DNA of 64,000 nt from Labia minor (GCA_963082975.1 OY720350.1:39177851-39241850); one strand, 5' to 3'. Counted from the stretch's first letter, positions 1 to 12,590 are shown. The notes: generated by a model from the letters alone, not told the origin. Numbers and translations: made by a program.

Positions 1-931
1 ATTTAATTGATTTTAAGCAAATTTGTCCTATTAATCAGCGAGTTAAATTACTAGTATATATAGTTTTTATTATCAATTTTTATTTCTCTTTGATATTAGT
101 TATTTACATCCAAAAACAAAATCAGGACTATAATTAAATAATAAACAATAACAAATAAAAAAATAAATAAATAATGACATTATTCTTTTTTTTAATGCTT
201 TAGAAGTGAAGTCGAAAATTCTATTTAGTTTTGACATGTTTTCCATCTCTCATACGTCTTCACGGTTGTTACTTCCTCTTATATTTGAAAAATTTGTCTT
301 ATTTAGAATCTGTATCGAATATGTTAATAGGAGGATCCATTGTGTTGTCTTCTCCTGTATTCATTTTTTCATTAGTTTTTAGTTTGTGAAAGTTGCCATA
401 GTAATATACCTTTAATTAACTAATCTCAATTGCGTCTAAAGCATTTTTTTTTATCAAACATAGCACATCGACAGGTGTTTTACTTCTCTCTCTTCTTTTA
501 AATTAAAAGTTAATTTTTAAAAAAATAATATGAATATTATTTTTTTTAAGTAAGTAAAATTCCCATCTAGAATTATAATCTTAAATAAGCCGTTAAGATC
601 GAATTTTCCCAATAACTATATACATATTCTGGTTTGATAAAATGCGGTTTCAATGAGATCCTAGGGAATTTAAGAAGAATAAAATTCAATTGAGTAGATG
701 AAGGTATTTTCTCTTATGTAAACGAGAAAAGGAATACATAAAAACCTAGAACGATTGTTGTTAAATGTTTACTTCGCAGTGAATGTGATCTAACCCTGTT
801 TTATATTTATATTGGAAAGTGTAGATGGTAATACGAAAAAGATCTATTTTCTATTCGTTTTAATTTAAGTAGAATGACATTTACATGACTTTGGGTTGTT
901 TTTGAATTAAATTAAAATTAAAATATATATA
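1..931. other. AT-rich non-coding sequence, probably upstream intron of the Popeye gene
   Basis: I see no exon or transposon in this stretch. The first recognisable Popeye exon, at 2952, starts in mid-codon after a splice acceptor, so this sequence is inferred to be intronic. It consists of A/T runs and short direct repeats without an open frame that resembles a protein. Confidence 0.5.
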
Positions 932-1798
932 AAGGGTGTTTTTTTCAGCTATAGAACTTTAAGTTGGCATTACTGCTCAAGTTGACGACCGATTTAACAG
1001 CTGTCAAGTGATTTATTCTCAGTTTGGTTTGGCAATTCATTATGAATAGACTCACGCCTGAACAACGCTTGCAAATAGTGCAATTTTATTTCGAAAATAT
1101 GGTTCTGTGCGGAATACGTATCGTGCACTACGTCCATTTTATCGTCGACAAAATCGTCCATCAGAGCAGTTAATTCGATTAACCATGGAACGTTTTCGCA
1201 CCACGTTTACTCTTATTGATAACTCGCATCCCCAGAGAAGCTATTGCTACTGTAGAGCGTAGCATTGAGGAAGACCCGAATTGTCAATGGCGACCGATAT
1301 AGAGCCATGATTACTAACTTTTTCATTCCTGAATTGAACAACCATGATGTCCAGGAGTTGTGGTTCCAACAAGACGGCGCAACACAGCTCGTGCCACAAT
1401 CGATTTATTGAAGGACACGTTTGGTAATTTCACGTTTTGGACCTGTGAATTGGCCTCCAAGATCTTGTGATTTAACACCGCTAGAGTACTTTCTGTGGGG
1501 CTATGTAAAGTCATTGGTCTATGCGGATAAGCCACAAACGTTTGACAATTTGGAAGATAACATTCGCCGTGTTATTGCCGATATACGGCCACAAATGTTG
1601 GAAAAAGTTATCGAAAATTGGACGTCCAGATTGGACTACATCCGAGCCAACCGTGGCGGTCATATGCCAGAAATCATATATAAAATGTAATGCCACAAGA
1701 TTATCTTTCGTTTAAATAAATAAAATTCATGTCAATCGAATAATCCATCATTGTTTTATTGCAATTTAAAGTTCTATACCTCTAAAAGAAACACCCTT
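932..1798 (+). mobile_element. Mariner-like DNA transposon, internally deleted (copy D1)
   Basis: The ends are inverted repeats beginning AAGGGTGTTT on the left and closing ACACCCTT on the right, each continuing into TATAGAACTTTAA, and both are flanked by a TA dinucleotide, the target duplication of Tc1/mariner elements. Inside is a broken transposase. The element is about 870 bp, well short of the roughly 1.3 kb expected for an intact mariner, because the middle of the transposase is missing. Two shorter copies of the same family occur at 50753 and 52661. Confidence 0.9.
1042..1690 (+). pseudogene. Mariner transposase remnant, internal deletion and frameshifts
   Basis: The reading frame opens with MNRLTPEQRLQIVQFYFEN, the helix-turn-helix start of a mariner-type transposase, and shifts frame soon after that. 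After a segment reading EEDPN it jumps straight to the GDRYRAM region, so the central catalytic part with the first Asp is missing. A further break falls just after the QQDGA motif that carries the second Asp. The C-terminal part is open from about 1421 (motifs NWPPRSCDLTPLEYFLWGYV and NIRRVIADIRPQMLEKVIENW) to the stop. It cannot encode an active enzyme. Spacing between the second and third Asp in the parent family appears to be about 36 residues, which places it near but not in the classical DD34D group. Confidence 0.88.
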
Positions 1799-2639
1799 TA
1801 CCAATATAGTTGTATATTTTGATAAGGATTTGGTGAGGTGTTAGGAGAATAATAATAATAAGAACAATAATAAACTCCAGTTTCTTCTTAGCCTCAATTA
1901 ATCAAGTCTATTCCACCTAGTAAATAAATAATATTTAGGATATTAATTTTTCAAATTTAATCATAATACTTGTGAATTGATTTCTTTAGATTGTACTCGA
2001 CTTTTCTAGAACATATTTAACCATAATATATATTTATTTCATTTAAATTCTCTAGAGTGTTGAAAGAGAAGTTTAAATATAATTTTGGAATTATTTGAGC
2101 GTGTTGAAATATGATTAAAAACGAAAAAAGAAACTTTTGATATAAAAAATTTATTTTTTTTTTGTTCAAAAAGAAAATCTAAAGAATAGGATATTAAAAA
2201 CAGACGATATTTTTTTAGAATATAAATCAACTTGAAGATTTCATTTAAGGTTGGGGAGGAGAATAAAAAAGAGATAAAAGAATAAAAAGCGATATTCATG
2301 TATATAAAATACATTGAAAAAGTTATATCTCCAATTTATCATTTTCCTAATTGTGAACAAATTTCTATTTTGTTTTATAATTGTCTGTTATTTGTTTATA
2401 GTTTATATTTATCAATGTTAATTACAGAAAACTATTCCTTTAGTAATATTTTCATAAACACCCTCAAAATCATTTTTCCACTCCCAATCAATTCTAATCA
2501 ATTGGCTATTTGTTGATCATTTTGTTCTTCAATTTACCCCAATCTTTCTCCTCAGTTTAGCCTTTAGAATTCTACTAAATTGAAAATTGTACAGAGGTAA
2601 GGTATATATTAGAGAAATAATGTATTTGGAAGGGAAAAG

Positions 2640-2835
2640 GCTAACGAGAAATTTGTTATTGGGGAAACCAATTGGGAAACGGACAGCTGGTGGACCAAGG
2701 ACATTAGACAGACAATTTAGATGAAAACAGGAGGTATTTGGTAGAGATTAGATGTTGAATTGATGCGACTGAGGATTGAAACAGTTGGATAGATATGGTT
2801 GCTGCGGCTAAGAACTTTCAAGTTCCCTTGCGTCA
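2640..2835 (+). pseudogene. LINE ORF2 C-terminal tail fragment
   Basis: The + strand reads LLLGKPIGKRTAGGPRT followed, after stops, by a segment resembling DMVAAAKNFQVPLRH. The pattern of KP-GKR-GRPRTRW, then a Trp-containing stretch and a final VAAAKNFQ-like motif, is the usual C-terminus of endonuclease-reverse transcriptase ORFs of non-LTR retrotransposons. Several stops interrupt it, and nothing of the polymerase domain is present. It lies in the intron just upstream of the first Popeye exon. Related tails occur near 9.9, 23.8, 54.4, 55.1, 62.9 and 63.9 kb. Confidence 0.6.
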
Positions 2836-2951
2836 TTGACGTACACCTATAATTCCTAATATACTAACTATATTTTAAAAATCTAAAGAAACAAATTTCA
2901 TTGAATATATTAATTAATTAATTTTTAATTTTAAATTATTGTCTTTTTCAG

Positions 2952-3054
2952 ATTGGTAGTTAGTCAAAATGGCCGAGCTTTACACATCGTGTTCCCTCAT
3001 CAGTTCCTGGACAGTCCTGAATGGTTTGGTGTGTCCACGGACGAGTTCTTCCAG
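2952..3054 (+). CDS. bves: Popeye domain-containing protein (Bves/POPDC), internal exon with the cAMP-binding motif
   Basis: The exon begins with one base completing a codon and then reads LVVSQNGRALHIVFPHQF, LDSPEWFGVSTDEFFQ. It follows a TTTTTCAG acceptor and ends in CAG before GTAATA, in phase 0. FLDSPEW matches the FxDSPEW motif that lines the phosphate-binding cassette in Popeye proteins, the vertebrate and insect membrane proteins that bind cAMP and influence channel trafficking. The upstream part of the gene (transmembrane segments and first half of the Popeye domain) is outside the window or in an exon I cannot see. The exon is markedly richer in G and C than its surroundings. The family assignment is strong; the tissue role in this organism is inference. 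Confidence 0.92.
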
Positions 3055-4986
3055 GTAATAGCATTTCCAACAATACTTTGAGTTAAACAAGAAATGGATA
3101 GAGAAGAAATAATTCGGATCAAGATACGAAAGACAAAATGTGAGAACATAATAATAAATAAATAAAAAAAACAACAAAAAAAAAAAATAAAATTTAAATA
3201 AAAAAAGATATGAAAAATATATACGTTTTAACATTTCCCCTATTATTATTTAAATTTATCGAGCGCCAAATATAGAATATTTTTATTAAAACAATAAAAG
3301 AATTAACCATTACATATCTATTAACGTAATTCAAATGGTTTAGTCGTGAGTTACAGAACGAAAGAAAAAAGTTGAAAATCTTTTATATTATTTGTTAAGT
3401 AAAAATAAAAAGCTATAATATAAAACAAAATTATTTAGCCTAGCTCAAATGGGTCTGTAAATATATATATATATATATAATTGAGTTAAAAAAAAGAAAT
3501 TCTCTTACATTATTTTCAATAAAACAAATTAAATTATTATTTTTTTCAAAAAATATATGAACAAATTTTTCATCAAACTATAATAATATATTAATATAAA
3601 ATTATAAATTATTTAAAATATTATATATAATTAAACATATACTTTTCTTTCAATTTCTTATATCAATATTATTCTGGGGATTATTAAGTTTGTTATTGAT
3701 GTTGTTTATTCACCAAGAAAGACTTCCATTCAAATAGCAATAAATTAAAAAAAAACAATTTAACTTATTTTGAAACTAATACTTATTATTTATTTGGTAC
3801 TGGTATCATTTAGTCCTTCCCTCAACGGATTGGAAAAAAAATACCAGTGCGTACCTTAGATTATCCTGATTGATTTTTGATATGAAATATTTTGTGGAAA
3901 TTTCGTGTTTATGGGAGAAAAATTAATATAATTTGCATATAAATTGGGGGTGGGGGCCATGTTTTGACAGTTATAGTATAACTTATGATCGCAAGAGAGC
4001 GAGACCTTCACCTTGCCCAATAGATAGCGCAATTAAAAACCAATTTGAATTTAAATATATATTAATTGCAAAATTTCCCTAAACATTTATAAAAATAAAT
4101 ATACATATGAAATATGTTTTTTTATTTATTTTTAATATTAAAAAATATTTAATTTGAGATTAATTATATATAAAAAGATCAACTATCAAATAGATTCAAA
4201 CTTTTATTTTCTTAGATTAGATTATAATTAAATATTATTTATATTATTTAATAATTATTATTTTTCTATTTATTAAGGATGTCTTTTAAAAAATTGTAAT
4301 TAACATTCAACATTCTTTTGGTGTTTCTTTATAAATATATAACAGTAAAATTAATTATTTACGCATTAAAGGGTCCTTTATTGTATAATTAAATAGGAAA
4401 ATTCGGTTTATTTTATTTTAGAAATAGTTAGATTCATACTAAAGTCATTCAAAAAAATTATTTTAATTGCGGTATCTACTGGGCAAAGCAAACACAATGG
4501 TGAAGGTCGCGCCATCTCTTGACCTAAAGCCAAGCTTGGTTGAAGGTCTCGCCCTCTTGGGGACAATCATTTCTATCTCGGAACCATGGATGTAAATAAT
4601 TACCATTTATTTTTTATAAATTGTCAATTCTGAAATTATATATATTGTAATTTTATTTGAATAGAATTATCTATTATTTTTAGTTGGAATCGAATGGGAT
4701 TATTAATATAAGAATGGTTATACAACCACAATTAGGTTTTTCAAATTTTTAAATAGTATGTTTATAGATAATCTTGGAAATTTTGTTATACATTATTAAA
4801 TTTTGAAATATTAACTGTTAATGATATAAATAGTAATAAACATATTAGATTTTATATAATTATTAAATTAATAAAAGTACCTATATATTTTGATGTTGGT
4901 ATTTGTGAATAATATTCAATTTAAAAATTTATTTTACTGACTTATTTATTTATTTTTGTTTTTGTTTTTTTTTTTGGTTGTTTTAG
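3055..4986 (+). other. Popeye gene intron (1.9 kb)
   Basis: The intron lies between two coding exons in phase 0, with donor GTAATA and acceptor TTTTAG after a long T-rich tract. It is AT-rich with (TA)n runs near 3462-3478. The only structured content I see is an inverted-repeat element at 3990-4566. Confidence 0.85.
3990..4566. mobile_element. MITE-like inverted-repeat element in the Popeye intron
   Basis: The left arm from about 3990 (GAGAGCGAGACCTTCACC, then GCCCAATAGATAGCGCAATT) is matched in reverse complement by 4465-4517 (GTATCTACTGGGCAAAG, then GGTGAAGGTCGCGCC), with a short insertion between the two blocks on the right. A second inverted copy of the outermost block follows at 4541-4560 (GAAGGTCTCGCCCTCTT). 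It has no coding capacity. The paired arms point to a non-autonomous DNA transposon, but I could not fix a target duplication, so superfamily is open. Confidence 0.55.
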
Positions 4987-5127
4987 GTGTCAATCACTGC
5001 AATGGAGGAGTCCCGGGTGCTTATTTGGCATCGAGATAAACTCAAGCTTACAATAATCACAGATCAATTTCTTCAGGCTGTATTTGATCATATTTTAGGC
5101 CGCGATGTTGTTAAAAAATTAATGCAG
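4987..5127 (+). CDS. bves: Popeye domain-containing protein (Bves/POPDC), exon for the end of the Popeye domain
   Basis: This exon is 141 bp, exactly 47 codons, after TTTTAG and before GTAGGT. It reads VSITAMEESRVLIWHRDKL, KLTIITDQFLQAVFDHILG, RDVVKKLMQ. Joined to the previous exon it completes the second conserved Popeye cAMP motif, FQVT, here FQVS, so the intron splits a binding-site motif. EESRVLIWHRDKLK and ILGRDVVKKL are typical of the distal Popeye domain, which has a cyclic-nucleotide-binding fold. Phases on both sides are 0, and direct splicing to the exon at 28083 keeps the frame. Confidence 0.93.
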
Positions 5128-5525
5128 GTAGGTAGGCATTCGACTATTTATTTTATTTTCAAGCTCATTAAGCTTTCAAATTGGACACTTCAATGAGAAT
5201 CTCATTCTATGTTCAGTAACCGAGTGAAACGTAAATGTCGACGCAGTGGGTTAGGTGGGGGGGACAGTTTGTTGTGAAAGGGATTTAATAATTCATGAAG
5301 TTGTCTTCCAACTAATGAGTTTAAAACTGTAATTTTTTACCTGACTTAGTGATTTTTAAATAACACACGAAAAAAATAAATAAATTTTAACTCATTTTAT
5401 ACATAGATTAAAAGATAAATAAATAAATAAATAAAGCATCAGTGAATATTTCTAAATATAAAGAATTAATATCATTATTTAATTATTAAATCATTTTTTT
5501 GATCATCTTTGTTTTCATTTTTATA

Positions 5526-5650
5526 ACGTTTTTCTTAACTTCACTTGGCGTCTGTCTCTCTGTCTCTAAGTCTGTTCGCTCTTTTAACAAATTGAAATCG
5601 ATTTTTCATCGACTTTTTATTGAGATAGACTTTTGAAAAGTTTTATAGAT
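5526..5650 (+). repeat. Diverged relative of repeat family F
   Basis: The block ACGTTTTTCTTA, then CTGTCTCTCTGTCTCTAAG, TCTGTTCG and a TTGAAATCGA segment follows the same order as the two well-matched family F copies at 58761 and 60067. Similarity is partial and indels are many, so this is only a tentative member. Confidence 0.3.
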
Positions 5651-5917
5651 ATTTCAATGGAAGGTATAGAAGAAATATAATTGAATTATAATTAATTAAT
5701 TGTAATTAATTAGCGATTAATTACTTTTAATAACTAACTCTTTTTGTATTGCTCCGATTAATTTTTTTTCAGCGGATTTTTAAACATAGATATTGATTTC
5801 AGGATGGATTTTCAAATTGAACGTATTTAAAAATATTCAATTTGTAAATTTTCGTATAACTTCATCTTTTCTATTTCTCTTGTTATATTAAATAAATTTA
5901 TCAAATTAAAGAATAAA

Positions 5918-6512
5918 ATAATATAAATATAAAATTTTTTTATAAAATAACGTTTTTCCAATGGACTAAAAAGAATAAAATAATTTTTCTATAAGGTTGT
6001 CAAAGTTTATGGATGAATTGCTTCATATTCAACGAAAAACGTTGGGCGCATTTACTTCTATGCAAATAACTTCCCTTATAGAGCTATAATTCATATATAT
6101 ATATATACTATACGTACCACACTAAAACACTTAATTAACAAGTAACTCTATTTCTTCAAATATAAACAACAATTTTGGATTTGATTGATAATATGTAAAT
6201 TTTATAAAAATTCTTTTAAATTTTGACACATACTTTGATATAAGTATATTACACTGAAAAATAATAAAAGATTAATTTCTTAGCTCTTAAACTATCAATT
6301 TTATTGCATAATAAAAAAATTTGTCAGTTTATGTGTAAAAATTTGACTTGATTGTTCATATAAATAAATTAAACTAAATGCGCCCAACGTTTTTCGTTGA
6401 ATATGAATCAATTAATCCATATACTTCGTCAGGCATATAGAAAAATTATTTTATTCTTTTAAGTCCATTGGAAAAAAGTTATTTTATAAAAAAATTTTAT
6501 ATTTATATTATT
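5918..6512. mobile_element. Foldback element G1 with arms of about 140 bp
   Basis: The left arm 5918-6060 and right arm 6374-6512 are reverse complements with scattered mismatches. Both run from ATATAAATATAAAATTTT through CCAATGGACT and AATAATTTTTCTATA to an inner end AACGAAAAACGTTGGGCGCA. The spacer of about 310 bp is AT-rich and non-coding. The block CTAAAAAGAA-AAAATAATTTTTCT and the inner GGGCGCA are shared with the perfect palindrome G2 at 60621, so both belong to one foldback family. Confidence 0.75.
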
Positions 6513-7336
6513 CATTATTATAATATAAGAATATATAGTTTTATTTTATTCTATTATTAAAAATATACTCAATAATAGTTTAAATTTTATATAAATGATT
6601 TACAAGCGGAATTTATATTTTTAGAAAATTAATAAATAATAAAAAGAATAAAATAAGTTTTTACTTTTTTAGTTTTTTTTTAGATTACATTAGTTATCTA
6701 TCAAAATTGTATAAATACAGATTTTATATATAAATAATGAAATTGACTTTTATTCACATTTAACTTCGTACATGTATTATAAATTTTCAGTGAATATAAT
6801 TTTTAGAAGGATTATTTATTCATTAAATTTTAATAACCTATATACTAAAACAAAATACCTATTAATATAATATAATATATAAATATAATCTATTTACATA
6901 AGTAGTTTTAATTATATATATTTTAAATATCTAGAAACAATTTTTTCTTGGTTAAAATTTAGAACTGAAATATGATTTTATTATTTACTTAAATATTTTT
7001 TTTTAAATTAGGCTTCTTCTAATCCTAATAAAAATTACAAACTGAACAAAATCTTGTATTTTTGATCATTTTTACTTTATCATTTTGATTATAAATCTTT
7101 TATTCAGACTTGAACTCAAGATTATCAAAATTAAATTCAGTTTTATTAGCAGCACCCAAAGTCGATTAAACTCTTAAGTTTAAACGACAACGAGTATAGT
7201 TTTTTCCAAAAAATTTCAAACTATTGGACGATAGGTAGTTACAGAATTAAGTTTGGTTAAGCTGAAATTTTATAAATATTCTATTAAAAGAATAAAATAT
7301 CAATATTCAAATATATAGCTCATTTTTTATTCTAGA

Positions 7337-7810
7337 TACGAGGGCAGGTCAATAAGTCCGTGTTTTATTTTATTTTTCAATGTAGTCTATACACTTCGTC
7401 CAACCTTTCTCAATTTTTTTTTATCCCTTCTAAAAAATAAGATTTGTCGAGGGCATCAAAATAGGAATTTGTTTGCGAGATGATTTCATCGTTTGAGTCA
7501 AATCTCTTTCCGCCGAGTCATTTCTTCAGGTTTGGAAACAAGAAATAGTCGCTCGGGGCTAAATCTAGAGAATAGGGCGGATGAGGGAGTATACGTATTT
7601 CGATTCATGAATTTTCATAGAAATTGACTTTTTTCCATTTTCTTCTCAAATCATGAGATATTCTGCTCTTAATGGATGTCAAACAAAAACTAAAAGACCC
7701 AGCTGGTTCAAATTTCGAAAGGAGTCAGCTGATATTTCACTACTAAGTTGCCATTTCATTTAAAAGACGGAAAATTCAAAAAGTCACGCACTTATTGACC
7801 TATCGTCGTA
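7337..7810 (-). mobile_element. Degenerate mariner-like element (second family)
   Basis: The termini are TACGAGGGCAGGTCAATAAG on the left and, in reverse complement on the right, TACGACGATAGGTCAATAAG, a good inverted pair of mariner type. On the minus strand between them are remains of a transposase C-terminus, reading FDSNDEIISQTNSYFDAL and then DKSYFLEGIKK, followed after a frameshift by a GWTKCID-like stretch. The N-terminal and catalytic parts are absent, so this is a short deletion derivative of about 470 bp. Confidence 0.82.
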
Positions 7811-8557
7811 CTTAGGAAATAGGACCTAACTTTCAGCCGGCTCTTTTTTGTTTGGATTTCGAATATTTTACTGATTCGGAACCAAGTCGACTTGATATTT
7901 AATATTCAAATATTTTACTAATTAGAAAACGTCCATAATACAATGTGCTGACAATGTGAATATATATAAAGAATTTAGGATAAAATAAAAATCGAATGAA
8001 TATAGCCACTGTAAAAGGAATGTGGTTGCTATAATCATCAACTTTTGACTTCATTAAATATAAAAAAAAAAAAAAAATTAAATAAAATAAAAGAAAAATG
8101 GACACGTTTTTTTTATATAAATAGCCTATAGATAAATCAATAGGCTTTTAAAAATTATATTTTAATTTAAATTCCTATTTGAGTGATTTAAATGAAATGC
8201 CATGTTGCTGACAATAACTCCAGATCCAAAAAAGTAGCTAGAGAGATTTCCAAGAACTTGGACACTCAACATTGATCCATTGATATAGATACCGGATAAT
8301 AGGTATTATATGTCGAAAGGCTGATAACATTTTTGATCTAGGAATTTTATTCTAGCCATTTCTTAAAATAACATAAATTCAAAAAAATATTTATAAAATA
8401 ATGAAATAAATTTCACTATATATTGAAAATTAATATTTAAAGAAAATTATTTTTTGTTTATAATTAATTTCAGATCGGGAACTTAGATTTATTAATTAAA
8501 TATAATTTTTTTTATTTTTTTGTTTGTTTTTAATAATAATTTTATATAATAATTTTT

Positions 8558-9158
8558 TACTATCTCGCCAGAGATAGTATTGCGATCATGAAAATTTTCG
8601 ATGTTGAGATTTTGATGTTTTTATACGTTTTGAAGGTTCCTGAATCATTTTCACTAAGGTTGAGAAAAATGTCTGTGTGTGTGTATGTGTGTGTGTATAT
8701 ATATGTAACCAAGATTACGCAAAAACGGTTTGAGCTAGAATGATGAAATTTGGTACATGGACATTATTCAAAATTCATAGTTTGCTATCAACTTTTGAGA
8801 AATGTAACTCAACCGGAAGAGGGTCATTACCTACCACGTTTTGATTTTTTTTCTTCTAAAGTGACCGTAAAAATAAAGATATATGTTTGATAATTTTTCA
8901 CATGATGAAAAATTGTATAAAACTGCTATATATAGAATTTCAGCTTGATTGAATCGCTGAAAGTACCAGAATAAATTTTTTAACACTACAAATCTCACGC
9001 GCCTACACGTGACGTGGTGTCATCAACAAAAAGCCAAACATGCGCTGGTTTAATAAATATTATTTATTAATTTTAATTTATAATTTAATTAATTTAATTT
9101 AATATATGTTATTTAATCCAATTCAAATTTGCGAGATAGTCGAGTGGAGACACTCCAG
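8558..9158 (+). mobile_element. Repeat family A, copy A1 (Helentron/DINE-1-like, non-autonomous)
   Basis: The element starts TACTATCTCGCCAGAGATAG, a small hairpin containing the subterminal repeat ACTATCTCGC. A (TG)n microsatellite near 8670-8700 follows, then a box AACGGTTTGAGCT and ATGATGAAATTTGGTACATG. The 3' end has the same subterminal repeat inverted (GCGAGATAGT), followed at once by the hairpin GAGTG-GAGA-CACTC and CAG. No protein is encoded. The arrangement is that of Helentron-associated elements; the 5' flank is a T-run. Seven large copies lie in this window. Confidence 0.85.
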
Positions 9159-9899
9159 ATTTTTATTTCCAAAAATCGTCATAAACATGTACTAGTAAAG
9201 GAATGTCACTGATATTTTTATTTATGTACGATATATTTATATTTATTTGTACATAAAGCCATGTAATAAAATTTTGGTAACTAATTTAAACAATGAACCT
9301 TTAAAGCAACAAACCTAAATAAACGTGAAAGTTATCTAAATATACTCACAAGTTGAATATAAACATTATAATAATATGCCCTATGCTCACTCCGATAGCT
9401 TTAAATAGATTGAATGCAAACAAAATAGGGTGGTAAATGTCAGTGGACTGAGGACGGGGTTTGGAGAGGGCTGGAGGGGGTGGAATTCCAAATATCCCTT
9501 TTTAGGCTAGTCAATTCTATTTGCGTGTGAAGAACGGAAATATTCTAGATTGATTTATAACATATTTATACTCTTCCCAGTTTTTTTTTACTTCCCTATA
9601 TCTTAATTAAGATAAATTTACCCTTTCCCTTATGTTAATTATTCATATAACTTTTCCTTTTATCTTCCTTATGGTTGAATCAATTGCACATTAAAATTAT
9701 TTTAGTAACATACTTTTGAATATAATTATGATAATAGGATTAATATTAATACTATTAATTAACATTAATATATTCAGTGGAATGTTCAATGAATTTTAAA
9801 GAAAATATTGATGATTAAAACACATGCTATCATAACATTACCATTTATTACTTATTAATAGTTTATTTATTATCATAATGACTGCGATTATACGTAACT

Positions 9900-10080
9900 C
9901 AAAAGTTTTTGGTAAAAACCATAACAACCTCACTTCGATTCCTATTCCAAACCACCTTTTAACTTGCTTATATGTGATTTTCTATTGTTAATCCATCCCG
10001 TTTATATTCTACCCAATCATTGGTCGTTTCCCAATTGGTTTCCTATAAACAAACTTTTCGAATAGTTGATTTATTAGTTT
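9900..10080 (-). pseudogene. Weak LINE tail remnant
   Basis: On the minus strand a segment around 10020-10060 reads KSLFIGNQLGN with stops and frameshifts, resembling the LFLGKPxGKRP portion of the LINE tails elsewhere in the window. It is very degraded. Confidence 0.35.
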
Positions 10081-10483
10081 AACAAATTGGTAAACTTGTA
10101 CATTCAGTTGTGAAATTATATTCATTTACTACACATTCTCTATCCTAATGATGTCCAATTCATTTCCAAACCTCAATGTTATTCAATAAATAATAATAAT
10201 AATTCTAGAAGTTACTGTCATATGCTTGTCTGTGAATCTTGTTTAATCAAAGTAAATTGTGTATTAAAATTTAATAATTTGTAAAGAGATCGCTGGATAT
10301 CTGTTGTCATTTAATTAAATTTCAAAAGTATAAAAAAAAGAAAATAATTTATTAAAAATTAGATTGAAGCGTGATGAATTATTTAATTCTTTATTTATAA
10401 TTTTTTTTGTTAAAATCCTTGTTATTAGTATGGGATATAATTAAATTCTTTATTAAATCATGACTCTTTTCTTTGTAAATAAG

Positions 10484-10901
10484 CTGGAGTGTCTCCACTC
10501 GACTATCTCGCAATTTGAATTGGATTAAATAACATATATTCTATTTAAATTAAAATTAATAAATAATATTTATTAAACCAGCGCGTGTTTGGCTCTTTGT
10601 TGATGCCACGTGCTGGCGCGTGATTTGCAGTGTTAAAAAATTTATTCCAGTACTTTCAGCAATTAAATCAAGCTGAAATTCTATATATAGCAGTTTTATA
10701 CAATTTTTAATCATGTGAAAAACTATCAAACATATATCTTTATTTTTACGGCGAGTTTAGACTAAAAAAAATCAAAACGTAGTAGATAATAGTACCCACT
10801 TCCGGTTGAGCTACATTTCTCATAAGTTGATATAAAACTACAAATATTGAGTAATGCGCATGTACCAAATTTGAGGATGAAATCTTGTCTACAAACAAAC
10901 A

Positions 10902-10933
<32 letters not shown>

Positions 10934-11040
10934 CAGATAGACATTTTTCTCAACTTTAGTGAAAATAACTCAGGAACCATCAAAACATAAAAACACATCA
11001 AAATTTTCGTGATTGCAATACTATCTCTAACGAGATAGTA
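10484..11040 (-). mobile_element. Repeat family A, copy A2
   Basis: It is in the opposite orientation to A1: it starts CTGGAGTGTCTCCACTCGAC and ends in CGAGATAGTA. Both subterminal ACTATCTCG repeats and the terminal hairpin are kept. The internal microsatellite near 10897-10935 is (CA)n next to (GA)n. The box around ATGAAATTTGG is damaged here. A short low-complexity open frame over the microsatellite is not a gene. Confidence 0.85.
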
Positions 11041-12126
11041 AAAATGCGCATCAAGTAAATCAATAAACTTGTAACCTGATCCATTTTAATTAAACATTAT
11101 TCTTATTATGTTTAATTTTAGTATATCTATCTTATTAAAATATTTCAATTAGTGTCTACAGTTAAATTTATTAATTTATTCATATAATTTTGCTGCATGA
11201 TCGAATGTAAACCATGCTGATGAAGAAATATTAAATTTCAACCCTCTATATATAAATCACAAATCACTAAAAAATCAATTTTTTATTTTGTTAGAAAAAA
11301 AAATTTAATTTTTTACATTTCTATATTCTTAATAATTATAAATAAAATAAAAAAACACATTTCAAAAGGATATATTAAAAGATTAACTTTTTAATTACAT
11401 TTTAACTCCTGAAATAAATATTTTGTATCAAGTCATTCAATTTTAAAAATTTTAAATTAAGATTTGTTTTATCTCATCCACCAATGTATACATTTAGAAA
11501 TTAAAATTGAACAATTTTCCCTCACCCTTTTACAATTATTTACATAGATAAATATTTTTATTCATTGATTTTTTCATTTACTACCCACTCAGTTATTAAG
11601 ATATCTTGAGCTATAATAAGGTTAACATAAGATCATTAATTCTCGTCAGATACAAATTGACTTATTATTAATCCAACAAAATCATGGAATTACATTTGTT
11701 GAAAGATTCTCAGTTCAATTTATTTATTTTTGATTACAATAAAAAATTTAGACCTTGATATATTGATATATGAATTTTTTATATTTTCAACTTTCATCAA
11801 TCAACATTTCCAACACTTAAAAATCTTATCAATTCAAAATGGATTGATATTTTTGCTTTGACTGTTTGATAGAAACAGACTATGATAATATTTCGAATGG
11901 AATGAATAAATATTTTATTGGATTAGGAAAGTGTAATAGGGAGTGTGAAATTGGTATCTCTTTGAAAAGCAAAAATTAGATTCGTTGTCCATTTTATGGT
12001 GACAAACGACGGATATCGTTTTAATTTGACGATGTCAAATATAAGATACTTTGTGTTAGTTTGTATGTGTTGGAAAATGAACAAACCTTAAATTTTCTGA
12101 AATTGAAAAAAAAAAAAATTTTAAAA

Positions 12127-12266
12127 ATTTAAGTAAAAAGAAATCTTTTTAAAAAACACACTTTACTATTGGGCGCACACACTTTACAGTGATTTTATTT
12201 TTTACTTTTTAGTGCAATTTTAAGTAAAGTGTGTTTTTTAAAAAGATTTATTTTTACTTAAATTAT
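12127..12266. repeat. Short foldback repeat G3
   Basis: The left arm (12127-12169, TTTAAGTAAAAAGAAATC through ACACACTTTACT) is repeated in inverted form at 12222-12266. A third piece, AAGTAAAGTGTGTT, recurs at about 12545-12560. The loop begins with GGGCGCACACACTTTAC, recalling the GGGCGCA inner end of G1 and G2. It may be a small derivative of that foldback family. Confidence 0.5.
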
Positions 12267-12590
12267 TGTATACTTTTTAGTCGTACATAGCGTCTGTAGA
12301 ACTGCTATCGCCATCTATGATTGAAATAGTGAACTACTCCATATTCCGCATATGAAAGTTTAGTTAATTAATTACCACTAACAGATAAATAATTCAGTGG
12401 ATTTTTCAATTGATTCGTGTATTATTAGCAGGAGCAAGCGCGTATGCAAAATTTCAAGTTGATTGAATGACGGGAAGTTGTTGAAATATCGATTATAAAA
12501 TGCCGCGGACAAACAACACACGGACAACCTGACACTGTGAATTAAGTAAAGTGTGTTAAAAAAAGATTGAAATTTTGCCAGGATATATTT

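Noticed and set aside
10870-11000. Open frame with Ser/Cys/Val repeats over the microsatellite (also at 62140-62343)
   Set aside because: It is a translation of a (CA)n or (TG)n array inside family A and has no protein character.
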